Part shown: in pieces, positions 1-8,728 of the stretch
Position numbering within the stretch: position 1 is the stretch's first letter
How the letters are laid out: every line of letters begins with the position of its first letter
Assembly: GCA_021848725.1 (NCBI GenBank)
Contig: JAJZTS010000003.1
Coordinates: 1 to 64,000, forward strand
Source: Pseudomonadota bacterium
Lineage (GTDB): Bacteria > Pseudomonadota > Gammaproteobacteria > Burkholderiales > Thiobacillaceae
Direction of reading: 5' to 3'
DNA: 64,000 nt
Program-made: the position numbers and the translations under genes
Notes under the pieces: generated by a model
Seen by the model: only the letters and a program-made list of their open reading frames with translations
Databases searched by the model: none
What the model was told of the DNA's origin: nothing

Positions 1-112
1 CCCCGACCATGACCTCGAACGGCGTCTCGCCCGGCCACCAGTGCTGCGGGCCGTAGTGCGCATGCAGCGTGCGATAGGTGGCGAGCCAATCGGTGCCGGT
101 TTTTTTGGCCAT
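1..112 (-). CDS. HhH-GPD / endonuclease III-like DNA glycosylase, N-terminus only
   Basis: The 37 N-terminal residues are present; the gene runs off the left edge. The segment YGPQHWWPGETPFEVMVG matches the start of the endonuclease III-like HhH-GPD family, where it precedes the helix-hairpin-helix glycosylase core. Members remove damaged bases in base excision repair. The ATG is 12 bases after the in-frame TAA that is also the stop of the upstream histidine kinase, so the two genes are probably co-transcribed. The catalytic Lys/Asp and any Fe-S cysteines lie outside the window, so activity cannot be judged. Confidence 0.7.
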   Translation of the reverse strand, partial: MAKKTGTDWLATYRTLHAHYGPQHWWPGETPFEVMVG

Positions 113-124
113 ATCGAACGAGGC

Positions 125-2134
125 TTAGAGCACGGTGGGCCAATTCAGCAGCGTGGCGATCTTTTCGCCAAGCTGTTCGATCGTATAGGGTTTGCTCAGG
201 TAGTCGTCCATGCCGGCATCCAGGCTGCGTTGACGGTCGCCGCTCATCGCGTTGGCGGTCACCGCCAGAATCGGGATATGGTTGCCGGTGCCGGCTTCGG
301 CATGCCGTATCGCCCGGCTGGCTTCGTAGCCGTCCATCACCGGCATTTGGCAATCCATGACGATCAGGTCGAAGTTGTCCTGGCGCAATCGATCCAGCGC
401 CTCTTGGCCGTTCTCCGCGAAACGGTAGTCGTAGCCGAGCTTGTTCAGCATGGCCTTGGCCAGGCTGCGGTTCATCGCATTGTCTTCCACGACGAGAATC
501 CGGCGTTTTTCATCGCCGACATGCTCGGGTGGCGAAGCAATGGGGCGGCTCGGCGCTTCGTCGGGTACCGGGGGCAGCGGCAGTTCGACATGGAAGGTCG
601 AGCCCTGGCCTGGCTGGCTTTCGAGCCGGATCAGGCCGCCCAGGTGCTTGACCAGTTGTTGGCTCAGGGTCAGGCCGAGGCCGAGGCCGCCGTATTGCCG
701 GGTCGAACTGCCATCGGCCTGCGAGAAGAGATCGAATATCTTCCCTTGCTGTTCGGCGGTCATGCCGATGCCGCTGTCATGCACGGTGAAGCGGATGCGT
801 GCCTGGCCGCAGGCGGTCACGACCAATGCGATCTTTCCCTCGTGGGTGAATTTGATGGCGTTGTCGAGCAAGCTGTCCAGGATTTGCCGTAGGCGAATGG
901 GGTCGCCGATCACCCGGCCGGGCAAGTCGGTATCGACCGCGCTCTGGAGTGCCAGTTTCTTGTCGTGCGCGGCAGCGCGGTGGCTGGCGGCGGCCTCCTC
1001 GACCAGTCGCCGCAGGTCGAATGGCCGCATCTCGCATTTCAGTTGGCCGCGATCGATGTTGGAGTAATCGAGGATGTTCTCGATCAGCTTATGCAGGTGC
1101 TGCGCCGATTGTATGGCGGTATCCAGCATCTCGCGCTGGTCCCGCGTCAGCGGCGTTTCGGCCAAGAGCTGGGCCATGCCCATGAAGCCGTTCATCGGGG
1201 TGCGCAGCTCGTGGCTCACAGTCGCGAGGAACTGGGATTTGGCTTCGCTGGCGCGTAGCGCGGTATTGCGGGCCTCGGCCAGTTCCGCCGCCTTTTGTTC
1301 CAGGGCCAGATTCTTCTCGGCGAGGCTGTGTTCCGACGCGCGCAAGTCGCGCAAGGTGTTGCGAAAGGCATCCAGGGCGGCTTGCAACGGCGCGAAGGCG
1401 GCATCGTCGATCGGGGCGGCCGTGCCGGCGTCGGTATCGCCTTGGCGCAGGCGATCGAGGCTGTCGGCCAGGTAGCGATGCTGCCGTACCAGGCACAGGC
1501 TGATGCGCAGGGAAAGCCCCACCAGCAGCGCGACCAGCAAGGCGGTCGCCAGGTCCAACAGGATCAGCTGCTCGCGGATGGACTGGGAATTGTCGCGGAT
1601 GTCTTCGGTGATATCGTTCCGAACGCTCTCTTGCAGGCGGATAAAGGCGTCGTTGACCCGGTTGAAGCGGTTGCCGATGCGGGTGGTATAGAGCAAGGTC
1701 AGGTCGTGGTCGGCCAGAACCGTTTCCAGGGTCATGATGACCGTGTTTTTGTATTCCGAAATGCCGCTCAGCAAGGCCGGCAAGGGCTTGGATTCGGGGC
1801 CGCTCAGGTCGAAGCGATCTTTGACGGCGTGCTGCTCCAGCCGTTCCAGCCGGTCGATCAACAGGCGGCCGCGCCGGTAGATGTCGCCGTTGTCATGCGC
1901 CTTGTCTTGGTTGCTTTCCAATAATTTGAACAATTCGCCGTTGATCTCGGCGAACTCGATATAGGCGACGGCGACCTTTTCCTGGTTTGGTAAGTCCTTT
2001 TGGGTCAAGTAGTTCAATAGGTCTTCGTATTGCCGCGTCGAATAATTCATGCTGCCGATGACCAGGCCGACCGCCAGCGTCGAGATGACGGCGATCAGGG
2101 TCAGGCGTTGCGCGAGCGAGAGCTTGCCGATCAC
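125..2134 (-). CDS. Membrane hybrid histidine kinase (TM-sensor-TM-HisKA-HATPase-REC)
   Basis: 669 aa. A transmembrane helix (about 10-28) and a second (about 190-212) bracket a mostly helical periplasmic sensor domain. A cytoplasmic coiled coil follows (about 255-300). The HisKA H-box SHELRTPMN places the phospho-acceptor at H308. The ATPase domain shows the N box DNAIKFT (424-430), DSGIGM (453-458) and GLGLGL (483-488). A C-terminal receiver (545-665) carries the acidic pair E550/D551, phospho-acceptor D594 and a KP motif near the end. It should autophosphorylate and pass phosphate to its own receiver, then probably to an HPt protein such as the one at 27422-28183. The ligand is not predictable. 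Confidence 0.93.
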   Translation of the reverse strand: MIGKLSLAQRLTLIAVISTLAVGLVIGSMNYSTRQYEDLLNYLTQKDLPNQEKVAVAYIEFAEINGELFKLLESNQDKAHDNGDIYRRGRLLIDRLERLEQHAVKDRFDLSGPESKPLPALLSGISEYKNTVIMTLETVLADHDLTLLYTTRIGNRFNRVNDAFIRLQESVRNDITEDIRDNSQSIREQLILLDLATALLVALLVGLSLRISLCLVRQHRYLADSLDRLRQGDTDAGTAAPIDDAAFAPLQAALDAFRNTLRDLRASEHSLAEKNLALEQKAAELAEARNTALRASEAKSQFLATVSHELRTPMNGFMGMAQLLAETPLTRDQREMLDTAIQSAQHLHKLIENILDYSNIDRGQLKCEMRPFDLRRLVEEAAASHRAAAHDKKLALQSAVDTDLPGRVIGDPIRLRQILDSLLDNAIKFTHEGKIALVVTACGQARIRFTVHDSGIGMTAEQQGKIFDLFSQADGSSTRQYGGLGLGLTLSQQLVKHLGGLIRLESQPGQGSTFHVELPLPPVPDEAPSRPIASPPEHVGDEKRRILVVEDNAMNRSLAKAMLNKLGYDYRFAENGQEALDRLRQDNFDLIVMDCQMPVMDGYEASRAIRHAEAGTGNHIPILAVTANAMSGDRQRSLDAGMDDYLSKPYTIEQLGEKIATLLNWPTVL

Positions 2135-2153
2135 GATGGCGTGGGGTCGAAAT

Positions 2154-2792
2154 TCACTTGATCAGGCCTTGCCAAAGGCCGACGGGAATTTCGGCGATAG
2201 GCTGGCCCGGACTGTTGCTGTCGGGTTTGAAGAGCAAGGCGTCGCCTTCTTCATTGGGCCAGATGCCATAGGCCTCCATCATGTTGGCATTGTGCGCGAC
2301 GATGACGGTATTGCTGCCGGCGTCCGGGTGTCTGGCGATGTTTTTGCGCAGTTTTTCGGCATTGGCCTTGCGTTCGCCGGCCGACAGGCGGGTGGCGAAG
2401 AACAGGCTATCGTCTACAGCGGCCCTGCCGAAGGCCAGTTGTGCGGTCTCCACACAGCGGCAGAATGGGCTGCTCAGTACGACCCCGACGGGGATTTTCT
2501 GCTTATGGAAGGCCTTGCCGATCATGCGGGCTTGCGCTCGGCCTTCGTCGGACAGGGGGCGTTGCGTTGTGCAGTCGCCGATGGTGGGATGGTCGTCGAG
2601 TTGGAACATATCCGTGGCGGCATGGCGGAAAAAGAAGACGTAGCCGCCTGTTTGCAGCTTGGGCAACAAGGCCTTGAGCTGCGGCGCGGACAGGGTGGGC
2701 GGTTTGGCAGCGACATCGGCGGCGGTCGCATCGGCGTATACGCCGAGTAGGCAGGCGACAATGGCGAGCTTGCCGATCAGCAAAGACTTCAC
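2154..2792 (-). CDS. Exported histidine-phosphatase-superfamily protein
   Basis: 212 aa. An N-terminal signal peptide (about 1-24, ending near ADATA) indicates export. The mature protein has the phosphoglycerate-mutase-like motif FFFRHAATD, equivalent to the RHG motif with the catalytic His, then SSPFCRCVETA and a late VIVAHNANMM holding the second catalytic His. The family removes phosphate from small molecules or proteins; the periplasmic substrate here is unknown. It lies 19 bp upstream of the hybrid kinase on the same strand, so the two may be one operon. An alternative role as an exported SixA-like phosphatase cannot be excluded. Confidence 0.85.
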   Translation of the reverse strand: MKSLLIGKLAIVACLLGVYADATAADVAAKPPTLSAPQLKALLPKLQTGGYVFFFRHAATDMFQLDDHPTIGDCTTQRPLSDEGRAQARMIGKAFHKQKIPVGVVLSSPFCRCVETAQLAFGRAAVDDSLFFATRLSAGERKANAEKLRKNIARHPDAGSNTVIVAHNANMMEAYGIWPNEEGDALLFKPDSNSPGQPIAEIPVGLWQGLIK

Positions 2793-2985
2793 GGCGAGCT
2801 TTCTCCCGGACTGGAAAAAAGACCTGCAAGCACGGCTGAGTTCACGATAAGCGGGATGGCCTTTTCATCGGCCAATTTTGCCGAAACGAGACGGCGTTGG
2901 ATAGCCGGCCGGCCTGGGCCGGCAGCGTGGCGTCGAAGTGTTTGCTCGGGGATGGAAGCCAATTTCAGCCGCGTGGATGCGGGCG

Positions 2986-3801
2986 CTAGCGGTGCTGATA
3001 ACACGGGCCGCCGTTTTTTGCGGCGGGCCGGTCGCAGAAACCATAGCGTTCAAAATCCTTGCAGGCCGCGCCGCACTTCCGCCGCGATTTGCCAGTGGCG
3101 GATTTGTCGATGACCACCCAGTTGCCAAGCGGTTTGGCCAGATAGTCGGGCTTGCCGGTAATCCAGGCGAGCACGGGGCTGATCTTTTTTACCTGGATTT
3201 TGTCCTCGTTGCCGATCACCGTTCCGCCGTGCTTCGAGACCAAGATATCGGCCAGGTCGCGCATGAACTGCTTGCCGGCCGAGGTGGCGGCGGCCTCGCA
3301 GTTGAGCAAGCCGACCGTGGCGTCGGGGGCCATCAAATCCTCGATGTCGGCGAAGGCCTGCTCCTTGAGCGTGCCGTCTTCATAGCCCGCGGAGACGGTG
3401 CGCAAACGCTGTTCCAGGCCGTCCAGCTTGGTGCGCAGTTTCTGTTTTTCGCCATCGGAACTGGCGGCGGCCAGGGCCTTTTTGGCTTGGCCGATCTCCC
3501 CGGCCAATTCGCCTTTGACCTTGTACCGCTCTTCCCGCAGGCCGCGAATGATTTTTCGGTCGACATCTTCAGGCCTTAACAGCCCGATATGGTGGCCGCT
3601 CTTCGAGCCGTGGCCCATGAGAATGAGCCGCTGGATTTGCTTGCCTTCCTTGGCCAGCTTCTGGAAATAACGCAGCATCTGGTTCACGTCTTTGGGCTCG
3701 ATGATGAGATCCAAGCTCTCATCGTGGCCGAGCGCTTCGCGAAAGAGTTTGTTGTTATCCAACAAGACGCCGATGTTGAGCACTTTTTTTCGATTGGCCA
3801 T
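2986..3801 (-). CDS. Unrecognised protein with caspase/CHAT-like His-Cys motifs and Cys-rich tail
   Basis: 271 aa, no signal peptide or membrane segment. Seen: a hydrophobic strand ending in LILMGHGS (H64), a long charged, Lys/Glu/Ala-rich helical stretch (about 85-140, probably coiled coil), and a second strand ending in VGLLNCEAA (C168). A hydrophobic strand-HG pair and a later strand-Cys is the arrangement of the clan CD peptidase fold (caspase, CHAT, DUF4347). The tail has four cysteines and a His (C243, C247, C256, C267, H270), resembling a small metal-binding finger. The gene stands alone between the phosphatase and a divergent beta-CASP gene. The peptidase assignment is inference from motif spacing, not a confident family match. 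Confidence 0.6.
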   Translation of the reverse strand: MANRKKVLNIGVLLDNNKLFREALGHDESLDLIIEPKDVNQMLRYFQKLAKEGKQIQRLILMGHGSKSGHHIGLLRPEDVDRKIIRGLREERYKVKGELAGEIGQAKKALAAASSDGEKQKLRTKLDGLEQRLRTVSAGYEDGTLKEQAFADIEDLMAPDATVGLLNCEAAATSAGKQFMRDLADILVSKHGGTVIGNEDKIQVKKISPVLAWITGKPDYLAKPLGNWVVIDKSATGKSRRKCGAACKDFERYGFCDRPAAKNGGPCYQHR

Positions 3802-3909
3802 TTTTCCCTCCCTGTTTTGACTTCATAGATACAGCCTAGTGCAGGTCTTCATTGTGTCCAGCTTTTGGGGCCTTGTCGTGATAATCTGAAAATCAGGAGG
3901 CGTTGAATC

Positions 3910-5367
3910 ATGCGATTGACCTTTTTCGGTGCGGCTCGGGAAGTGACCGGCTCTTGCTATTTGGTCGAAAGCGAGGCTCCGGCCGGCCTGCGCTTCTTGG
4001 TCGATTGCGGCATGTTCCAGGGCGGCAAGGCGGCGGAGATCAAGAATCGGCACACGCCGAGCTTCGACCCCGAGACCATCGATTTCGTGGTGTTGACCCA
4101 TGCCCATATCGACCACTCGGGCCTGATCCCGCGCTTGGTCAACCTGGGCTTTCGCGGCCCGGTCTTCTGCACCTCGGCCACCGCCGACTTGTTGCAGGTG
4201 ATGTGGCCGGATTCGGCCTTCATCCTGGAAAAGGAGGCGGAGTGGCGCAATTATGCCAAGCACAAGCGGCGCGGCGAGTTGAAGGGCGAATCGGCGCCGC
4301 TCTATACCGTGACCCAGGCCCAGACCGCGCTCAAACGGCTGGAGCGCATCGATTACGACGAGACGATTCAGCCGCACGAACGGGTGGCGGTCTGTTTTCG
4401 CGATGCCGGCCATATCCTGGGGGCGGCCATCGTCGAGGTCTGGCTGCAGGAGGGCGGCGAGACCCGAAAACTGGTGTTCTCCGGCGATCTTGGCATGCCG
4501 GGCCGACCGTTGATGAACGACCCGGTGCCGGTCGAGGAGGCCGATTATCTGTTGGTCGAATCGACCTATGGCAACCGCCTGCACAAGAGCTATGAGGCGA
4601 CCATTCATGAATTCATCGGCGCGCTGAACGAGACCCTGGTGCACAAGAAGGGCAACGTCATCATCCCGTCCTTCGCCGTCGGCCGCACCCAGGAGATTCT
4701 CTTCTTGCTGACCGAGTTCATCCGTGAGGGCAAGATTCCCCCGCATACCGCGATCTTTGTCGATTCACCCATGGCCACCCAGGCGACCGAGATCACGCTG
4801 AAGCATCGGGCCGAACTCGATGTCGAGGGGCGGAATCTGCTGGCCTGGACCCGCAACAACGGCGGCGGCCCCTACATTCGCTTCACCGAGAGCGTGGAAG
4901 ACTCGATGGCCCTGAACAAGATCAGCGCAGGGGCGGTGATCATCTCGGCCTCGGGCATGTGCGATGCCGGGCGCGTCAAGCATCATCTCAAGTTCAATCT
5001 GCCTCGGCCCGAGTGTTCGGTGATCATCACCGGCTTTCAGGCCCAGGGCACCCTGGGCCGCAAGCTGGTGGACGGGGCGCGCAGTGTGAAGATATTCAAG
5101 GAGTGGGTGGCGGTGCGGGCTGGACTCTATACCTTGGGTGGGCTGTCGGCCCACGCCGACCGCGATGCGCTGCTCGGCTGGCTGCGCCGGTTCAAGCGGC
5201 CGCCGAAGGCGACCTTCGTGGTGCATGGCGAGGAGGAAACGGCAATCGGCTTCGCCGAGACGGTGCGTAAGCAAATGGATTGGCCGGTCGAGGTGCCGGT
5301 GGCCGGGGGCAGCTACGAACTGGCGGGCGGCAAGGCCCGGCTTGAGAGCGAAGCAAGGAGGGGATGA
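3910..5367 (+). CDS. Metallo-beta-lactamase fold hydrolase with beta-CASP domain (RNA-processing type)
   Basis: 485 aa. The N-terminal MBL domain has the zinc-binding signature THAHIDHSG, then a GH motif in RDAGHILGAA and the aspartate in FSGDLG. The beta-CASP part shows ESTYGNR, PSFAVGRTQEIL, DSPMATQATEI and SGMCDAGRVKHHLK. The C-terminal RNA-specificity region has GTLGRKLVDG, LSAHAD and VHGEEE. Relatives are zinc-dependent RNA endo- or exonucleases (Cft2/CPSF73-like). Length and motifs are complete, so an active enzyme is likely; the RNA target is unknown. A GGAGG lies just upstream of the ATG. The stop overlaps the start of the next gene (ATGA), implying translational coupling. Confidence 0.92.
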   Translation: MRLTFFGAAREVTGSCYLVESEAPAGLRFLVDCGMFQGGKAAEIKNRHTPSFDPETIDFVVLTHAHIDHSGLIPRLVNLGFRGPVFCTSATADLLQVMWPDSAFILEKEAEWRNYAKHKRRGELKGESAPLYTVTQAQTALKRLERIDYDETIQPHERVAVCFRDAGHILGAAIVEVWLQEGGETRKLVFSGDLGMPGRPLMNDPVPVEEADYLLVESTYGNRLHKSYEATIHEFIGALNETLVHKKGNVIIPSFAVGRTQEILFLLTEFIREGKIPPHTAIFVDSPMATQATEITLKHRAELDVEGRNLLAWTRNNGGGPYIRFTESVEDSMALNKISAGAVIISASGMCDAGRVKHHLKFNLPRPECSVIITGFQAQGTLGRKLVDGARSVKIFKEWVAVRAGLYTLGGLSAHADRDALLGWLRRFKRPPKATFVVHGEEETAIGFAETVRKQMDWPVEVPVAGGSYELAGGKARLESEARRG

Positions 5368-5729
5368 AAGTGGAACATAAGGTTCAGTTGATGGGGCGCG
5401 AGCTGGTCGTGCACTTGACGGCCTCGGCGAGGCGGGCCTTGCAAGCTAGATCGACACCGCTGCATGTGGAAATGGAGCTGTATTTCAGTTGCTTGATCCG
5501 CAAGCGTTTGTTGTTCGAGCGGCCGCCGCGCGGGGAAGTGGCATGGCTGGGGCAGGAATTGAGCCTGAGTTTCCGGCCGGTCATGAGCAAAGGCGGTTGT
5601 TCGGTTGCCGATACCGATCCCGAAGACATGTTGGTCGATCTACCCACCGGCGAGCCACAGCGTTTTGTGCCGCATTGGCTGAAGCTGGATTATCGCGGCG
5701 GCCAGTGGCAGGGCGAGTTCAGCTATTGA
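5364..5729 (+). CDS. Small protein of unknown function coupled to the beta-CASP hydrolase
   Basis: 121 aa, soluble. Its ATG overlaps the stop of the metallo-hydrolase by 4 bp (ATGA), and a GGAGG sits about 6 bases upstream, so the pair is almost certainly co-translated. The sequence starts as a short beta-rich stretch (HKVQLMGRELVVHLTASA) followed by LYFSCLIRKRLLF and a C-terminal region ending in aromatic residues. I do not recognise the family. The coupling suggests it works with the hydrolase, for example as a partner or regulator, but that is inference. Confidence 0.8.
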   Translation: MKVEHKVQLMGRELVVHLTASARRALQARSTPLHVEMELYFSCLIRKRLLFERPPRGEVAWLGQELSLSFRPVMSKGGCSVADTDPEDMLVDLPTGEPQRFVPHWLKLDYRGGQWQGEFSY

Positions 5730-5738
5730 CCCGCGATG

Positions 5739-6302
5739 TCAGTGGGGCGAAGCCTCGCCCGGCAGTTGCAGGCTGAACCAAGGGCCGAATGCCTGGCGAA
5801 TCTCCGGCAAGGTCAGGTGGCGCGGCCTGCCGGTGCCGGCGGCGTATTGGTGATGCTGGCAGGTGAGGCTGCGTACACCGGGCTGCCGGTCGGAGTGCAG
5901 CAGAAACACGGTTTTAAAGAACCGCAGGCTGGGCGTTTCGTCGTCGGCATAGGCGTTGCGGATGAAGAAGCCGGCGACGGCATCCACTTCGGGGACGCTG
6001 CGCAAAACCTTGGTGACGACGAAGGTGTCGGGCTCGATGCGCTGGGGTTTGGCATCGATGCTGTCGACTTCCAGAATGCAGTAGGGCTCGGCCGTGCGTA
6101 CGGTATTGGGCGCCACGATGCGGCCCGATTGAAAGCGGGCCGTTGCCGAATCGGCCGCTATTTCGAACGGTTGATTCAGGACCAAGCGGATGCCGGCAGG
6201 ATAAAGATAGGCGGGCGAGGCCGGGTCCTGCTGCTCGGGACTGGCGCAAGCGGCCAACGCGCTGAGGCAGACGGCGAGGGCCGCAATGAAGCGAAGTGGC
6301 AT
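5739..6302 (-). CDS. Putative lipoprotein of unknown function
   Basis: 187 aa. The N-terminus has a short basic start, a hydrophobic core and a lipobox LAAC with the lipidated cysteine at about residue 19, so export and lipid attachment are expected. The mature part has no domain I recognise; it contains TAEPYCILEVDSIDAKP and a conserved-looking LTCQHH near the C-terminus. It is convergent with the 121-aa gene (10-bp gap) and divergent from hslR. Function unknown; membrane-associated periplasmic location is inferred from the lipobox. Confidence 0.78.
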   Translation of the reverse strand: MPLRFIAALAVCLSALAACASPEQQDPASPAYLYPAGIRLVLNQPFEIAADSATARFQSGRIVAPNTVRTAEPYCILEVDSIDAKPQRIEPDTFVVTKVLRSVPEVDAVAGFFIRNAYADDETPSLRFFKTVFLLHSDRQPGVRSLTCQHHQYAAGTGRPRHLTLPEIRQAFGPWFSLQLPGEASPH

Positions 6303-6392
6303 GATGGGGCCGTGTCAATGGAGCGATGCCTCATTTTAGGCGAGTTTGCCCGGCATACCCTCGATGGCTGGACGCGAATAAATCGGCTGTTC

Positions 6393-6536
6393 ATGATGAA
6401 CGGCCAAGCTTCGCAATGGCTGCGGATCGATAAATGGTTATGGGGCGACCGCGCAGGGCGGAGCAGGGGCCCCGCTTGCGGGGATGCGACCCCGGAGCGG
6501 GATGCAGCGGCCCATATCGGAGGGGGGTTCATTTGA
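6393..6536 (+). pseudogene. Truncated duplicate of the 5' end of hslR
   Basis: Codons beginning MMNGQASQ followed by LRIDKWLWG reproduce the S4-domain start of the downstream hslR gene, then the reading frame runs into unrelated sequence and stops at 6536. Twenty-two bases (6423-6444) are identical to 6560-6581, exactly 137 bp apart and in another frame. The intervening sequence contains a G/C hairpin (CCCCGC/GCGGGG near 6469-6482). It looks like a remnant of a duplication or of an insertion into an older copy of the gene start. It is unlikely to encode a functional protein. Confidence 0.55.
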
Positions 6537-6925
6537 GCGAGCAATCCTTTCAGCGTGTTCGGATCGATAAATGGTTATGGGCCGCCCGTTTCTTCAAGAC
6601 CCGCAGCCTGGCCAGCCAGGCGGTGGAGGGCGGTAAGGTCAAACTCAATGGCGAACGCTGCAAACCGAGCAAGGAATTGAAACCGGGCGACAGTTTGCTG
6701 ATCCATATCGGCGACTCTACCTGGGATGTCGTTGTCGCCGAGCTGGCCGACCGGCGCGGCCCGGCCACGGTGGCCAAGACACTCTACCTCGAAGATGCGG
6801 CAAGCCATGCCCAGCGTCAGCGGCAGGTAGCCGAGCGCAAAATCCAGGCCGACCCGGGACAGGCGATCAAGGGCCGGCCGACCAAGCGCGACCGTCGCCT
6901 GATCCACCGCTTCACCGACAATTAG
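6533..6925 (+). CDS. hslR: S4-domain RNA-binding heat-shock protein 15 (HslR)
   Basis: 130 aa from a TTG start, chosen because a strong GGAGGGGGG (6519-6527) sits a few bases upstream and the length then matches the family (about 133 aa). The S4 RNA-binding domain (about 8-70) begins RIDKWLWAARFFKTRSLA and continues GGKVKLNGERCKPSKELKPGD. HslR binds stalled 50S subunits carrying peptidyl-tRNA and helps recycle them after heat stress. The C-terminus is basic (RPTKRDRR), as in relatives. An in-frame upstream start at 6434 would read through the duplicate region and is disfavoured. Confidence 0.88.
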   Translation: MSEQSFQRVRIDKWLWAARFFKTRSLASQAVEGGKVKLNGERCKPSKELKPGDSLLIHIGDSTWDVVVAELADRRGPATVAKTLYLEDAASHAQRQRQVAERKIQADPGQAIKGRPTKRDRRLIHRFTDN

Positions 6926-6964
6926 CACGTTGCCAAGCGACCGCGGTCGCGTTACCGTCGGATC

Positions 6965-8155
6965 ATGGATCGTTATGACCTGATTGTCGTCGGTGCCGGT
7001 GTCTCCGGCTTGACCTTGGCTCGCCGCAGCGTGGCGCACGGTTGGCGTACCTTGCTGGTGGAAGGCGATCGCCGCGTCGGCGGCTGCTTGGCCAGTCACC
7101 GCTTCGATGGCGCGGCCGAGGGGTTCTGGGCCGAGCTGGCGGCGCACACCGCCTACAACTCCTATGGCGCCTTGCTCGAATTGCTCGACGCAGCCGCCTT
7201 GCAGCGCCTGCAGGCCCGGCATAAGGCGCCGTGGCGGTTATGGGACGGCCGGCGTTTGCAATCGGTGTTTGCGCGCTTGCATTGGCCGAGCCTGCTCGCA
7301 TCGTTGCCGCGGCTATTCGTCACAGACAAATCCGGTTTCGGTCTGCGTGGCTACTACGCGCGTGTGTTCGGCCAGCCGAGCTACGAGGGCCTGTTGCGCC
7401 ACGCCTTCAGTGCGGTCTTGGCGCAGCCGGCCGACGACTTTCCGGCCGAATTGCTCTTCCGCAAGAAACCGCGGCGCAAGGACGTGCCGCGCAGTTATAC
7501 CTTGCCTGGCGGGTTGGCCGGGCTGGCCGAGGCCTTGGTCACTGGCTGCGAATTGCGTACCGGCGTTCCAGTGGAGCGCATCGAGCGGGCGGCGGAAGGC
7601 TTTCGGCTGCACGCGGGCGCGGAGGTTTTGACCTGCCGGCGCTTGGGCCTGGCCGTGCCGGCTTGGGCGGCGGCGCGTTTGCTGGCCGAGGCCTATCCCG
7701 ATCTGGCGCGGCGTCTGGCGCAGATCGCGCCGGCCGAGGTGGAGAGCTTGGCCGTGGTCTTGCCCAAGGCGCAGCTTGCGCTGCCGGAACTGGCCGGGCT
7801 GATCGGCATCGACCAGGATTTCTATTCGGCGGTGTCGCGCGATATCGTGCCGGACGTGCGTTTTCGCGGTTTCACCTTTCACTTTCGGCCGAGCCGGCTG
7901 ACCCAGGATGAAAAGCTCGAACGCATCGCTCGCGTACTCGATGTCGATCCCACGGCGATGGTTGCCGTCGCCGAACGCACCAGCCGTTTGCCCGCATTGA
8001 AGGCCGGACACGCCGCCTGGGTGGCCGCGGTCGACCGAATCTTGGCCGGCCAGCCCTTGGCCCTGAGCGGCAATTATTTTTACGGCGTTTCCCTCGGCGA
8101 TTGTGCCGAGCGTTCGCGCGACGAATTCGCGCGTTTGGCAAGGAGTGGAACATGA
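6965..8155 (+). CDS. FAD-dependent oxidoreductase, amine-oxidase / protoporphyrinogen-oxidase-like
   Basis: 396 aa. The N-terminus carries the Rossmann dinucleotide-binding signature LIVVGAGVSGLTLARR, followed by the acidic residue of VEGDRRVGG, which matches the flavin amine-oxidase superfamily (HemY, phytoene desaturase, monoamine oxidase). A C-terminal segment ALSGNYFYGVSLGDCA is the usual FAD-contacting G-x-GVSxGDC-type motif. Substrate cannot be assigned; no haem or carotenoid genes are nearby. Its stop overlaps the start of the DJ-1 gene by 4 bp, and the CBS gene follows, so 6965-9166 is probably one operon. Confidence 0.85.
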   Translation: MDRYDLIVVGAGVSGLTLARRSVAHGWRTLLVEGDRRVGGCLASHRFDGAAEGFWAELAAHTAYNSYGALLELLDAAALQRLQARHKAPWRLWDGRRLQSVFARLHWPSLLASLPRLFVTDKSGFGLRGYYARVFGQPSYEGLLRHAFSAVLAQPADDFPAELLFRKKPRRKDVPRSYTLPGGLAGLAEALVTGCELRTGVPVERIERAAEGFRLHAGAEVLTCRRLGLAVPAWAAARLLAEAYPDLARRLAQIAPAEVESLAVVLPKAQLALPELAGLIGIDQDFYSAVSRDIVPDVRFRGFTFHFRPSRLTQDEKLERIARVLDVDPTAMVAVAERTSRLPALKAGHAAWVAAVDRILAGQPLALSGNYFYGVSLGDCAERSRDEFARLARSGT

Positions 8156-8712
8156 GCAAAGTATTGGTTCCGTTAGCGCCGGGTTTCGAAGACCTTGAGG
8201 CAGTGACCCTCGTCGACCTCTTGCGCCGGGCCGGCATCGACGTGGTCACGGCCGGTTTGACGCCTGGTCTGGTGCAAGGCGCGCGTGGTATGCGCATGCA
8301 GCCGGATGCGACGCTCGATGCGGTGCTCGGCCAAGACTTCGACATGATCGCGCTGCCCGGCGGCATGCCCGGCGCGGAAAACCTAAAACAGGATCACCGC
8401 ATTCAGGCCTTGCTGAAAAAGATGGCAGCGGCGGGCAAATACACCGTCGCTATCTGTGCGGCGCCGATTGCGCTGGCCGAGGCCGGGCTGCTCCATGGAA
8501 AAAAGGCCACCAGCTACCCCGGTTTTCTCGATAAACTGAACCTCCCGGCCACGACTTACCTGGACGATGCCGTTGTGGTGGACGGCCGGATAGTGACTTC
8601 ACGCGGACCGGGCACGGCGATGGACTTTGCGCTGGAATTGATTGCCTTGTTGCAGGGCGAAGCCAAGCGCGCGCAGGTGGAGGCCGGTTTGGTGCGGCCA
8701 AGTCCGCGATAA
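8152..8712 (+). CDS. DJ-1/PfpI (YajL-type) family protein
   Basis: 186 aa. The ATG overlaps the previous stop and has GGAGTGG upstream; a start further left would overlap the oxidoreductase by more. The class I glutamine amidotransferase-like fold is shown by GFEDLEA with the conserved Glu, ALPGGMPGA, and the nucleophile elbow AICAAP with the reactive cysteine. YajL/DJ-1 relatives protect against oxidative and electrophile stress and have been reported as glyoxalases or deglycases, which is debated. Ends with SRGPGTAMDFALELI, the typical C-terminal motif. Complete in length. Confidence 0.9.
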   Translation: MSKVLVPLAPGFEDLEAVTLVDLLRRAGIDVVTAGLTPGLVQGARGMRMQPDATLDAVLGQDFDMIALPGGMPGAENLKQDHRIQALLKKMAAAGKYTVAICAAPIALAEAGLLHGKKATSYPGFLDKLNLPATTYLDDAVVVDGRIVTSRGPGTAMDFALELIALLQGEAKRAQVEAGLVRPSPR

Positions 8713-8728
8713 CGATTAGGAGACGATC

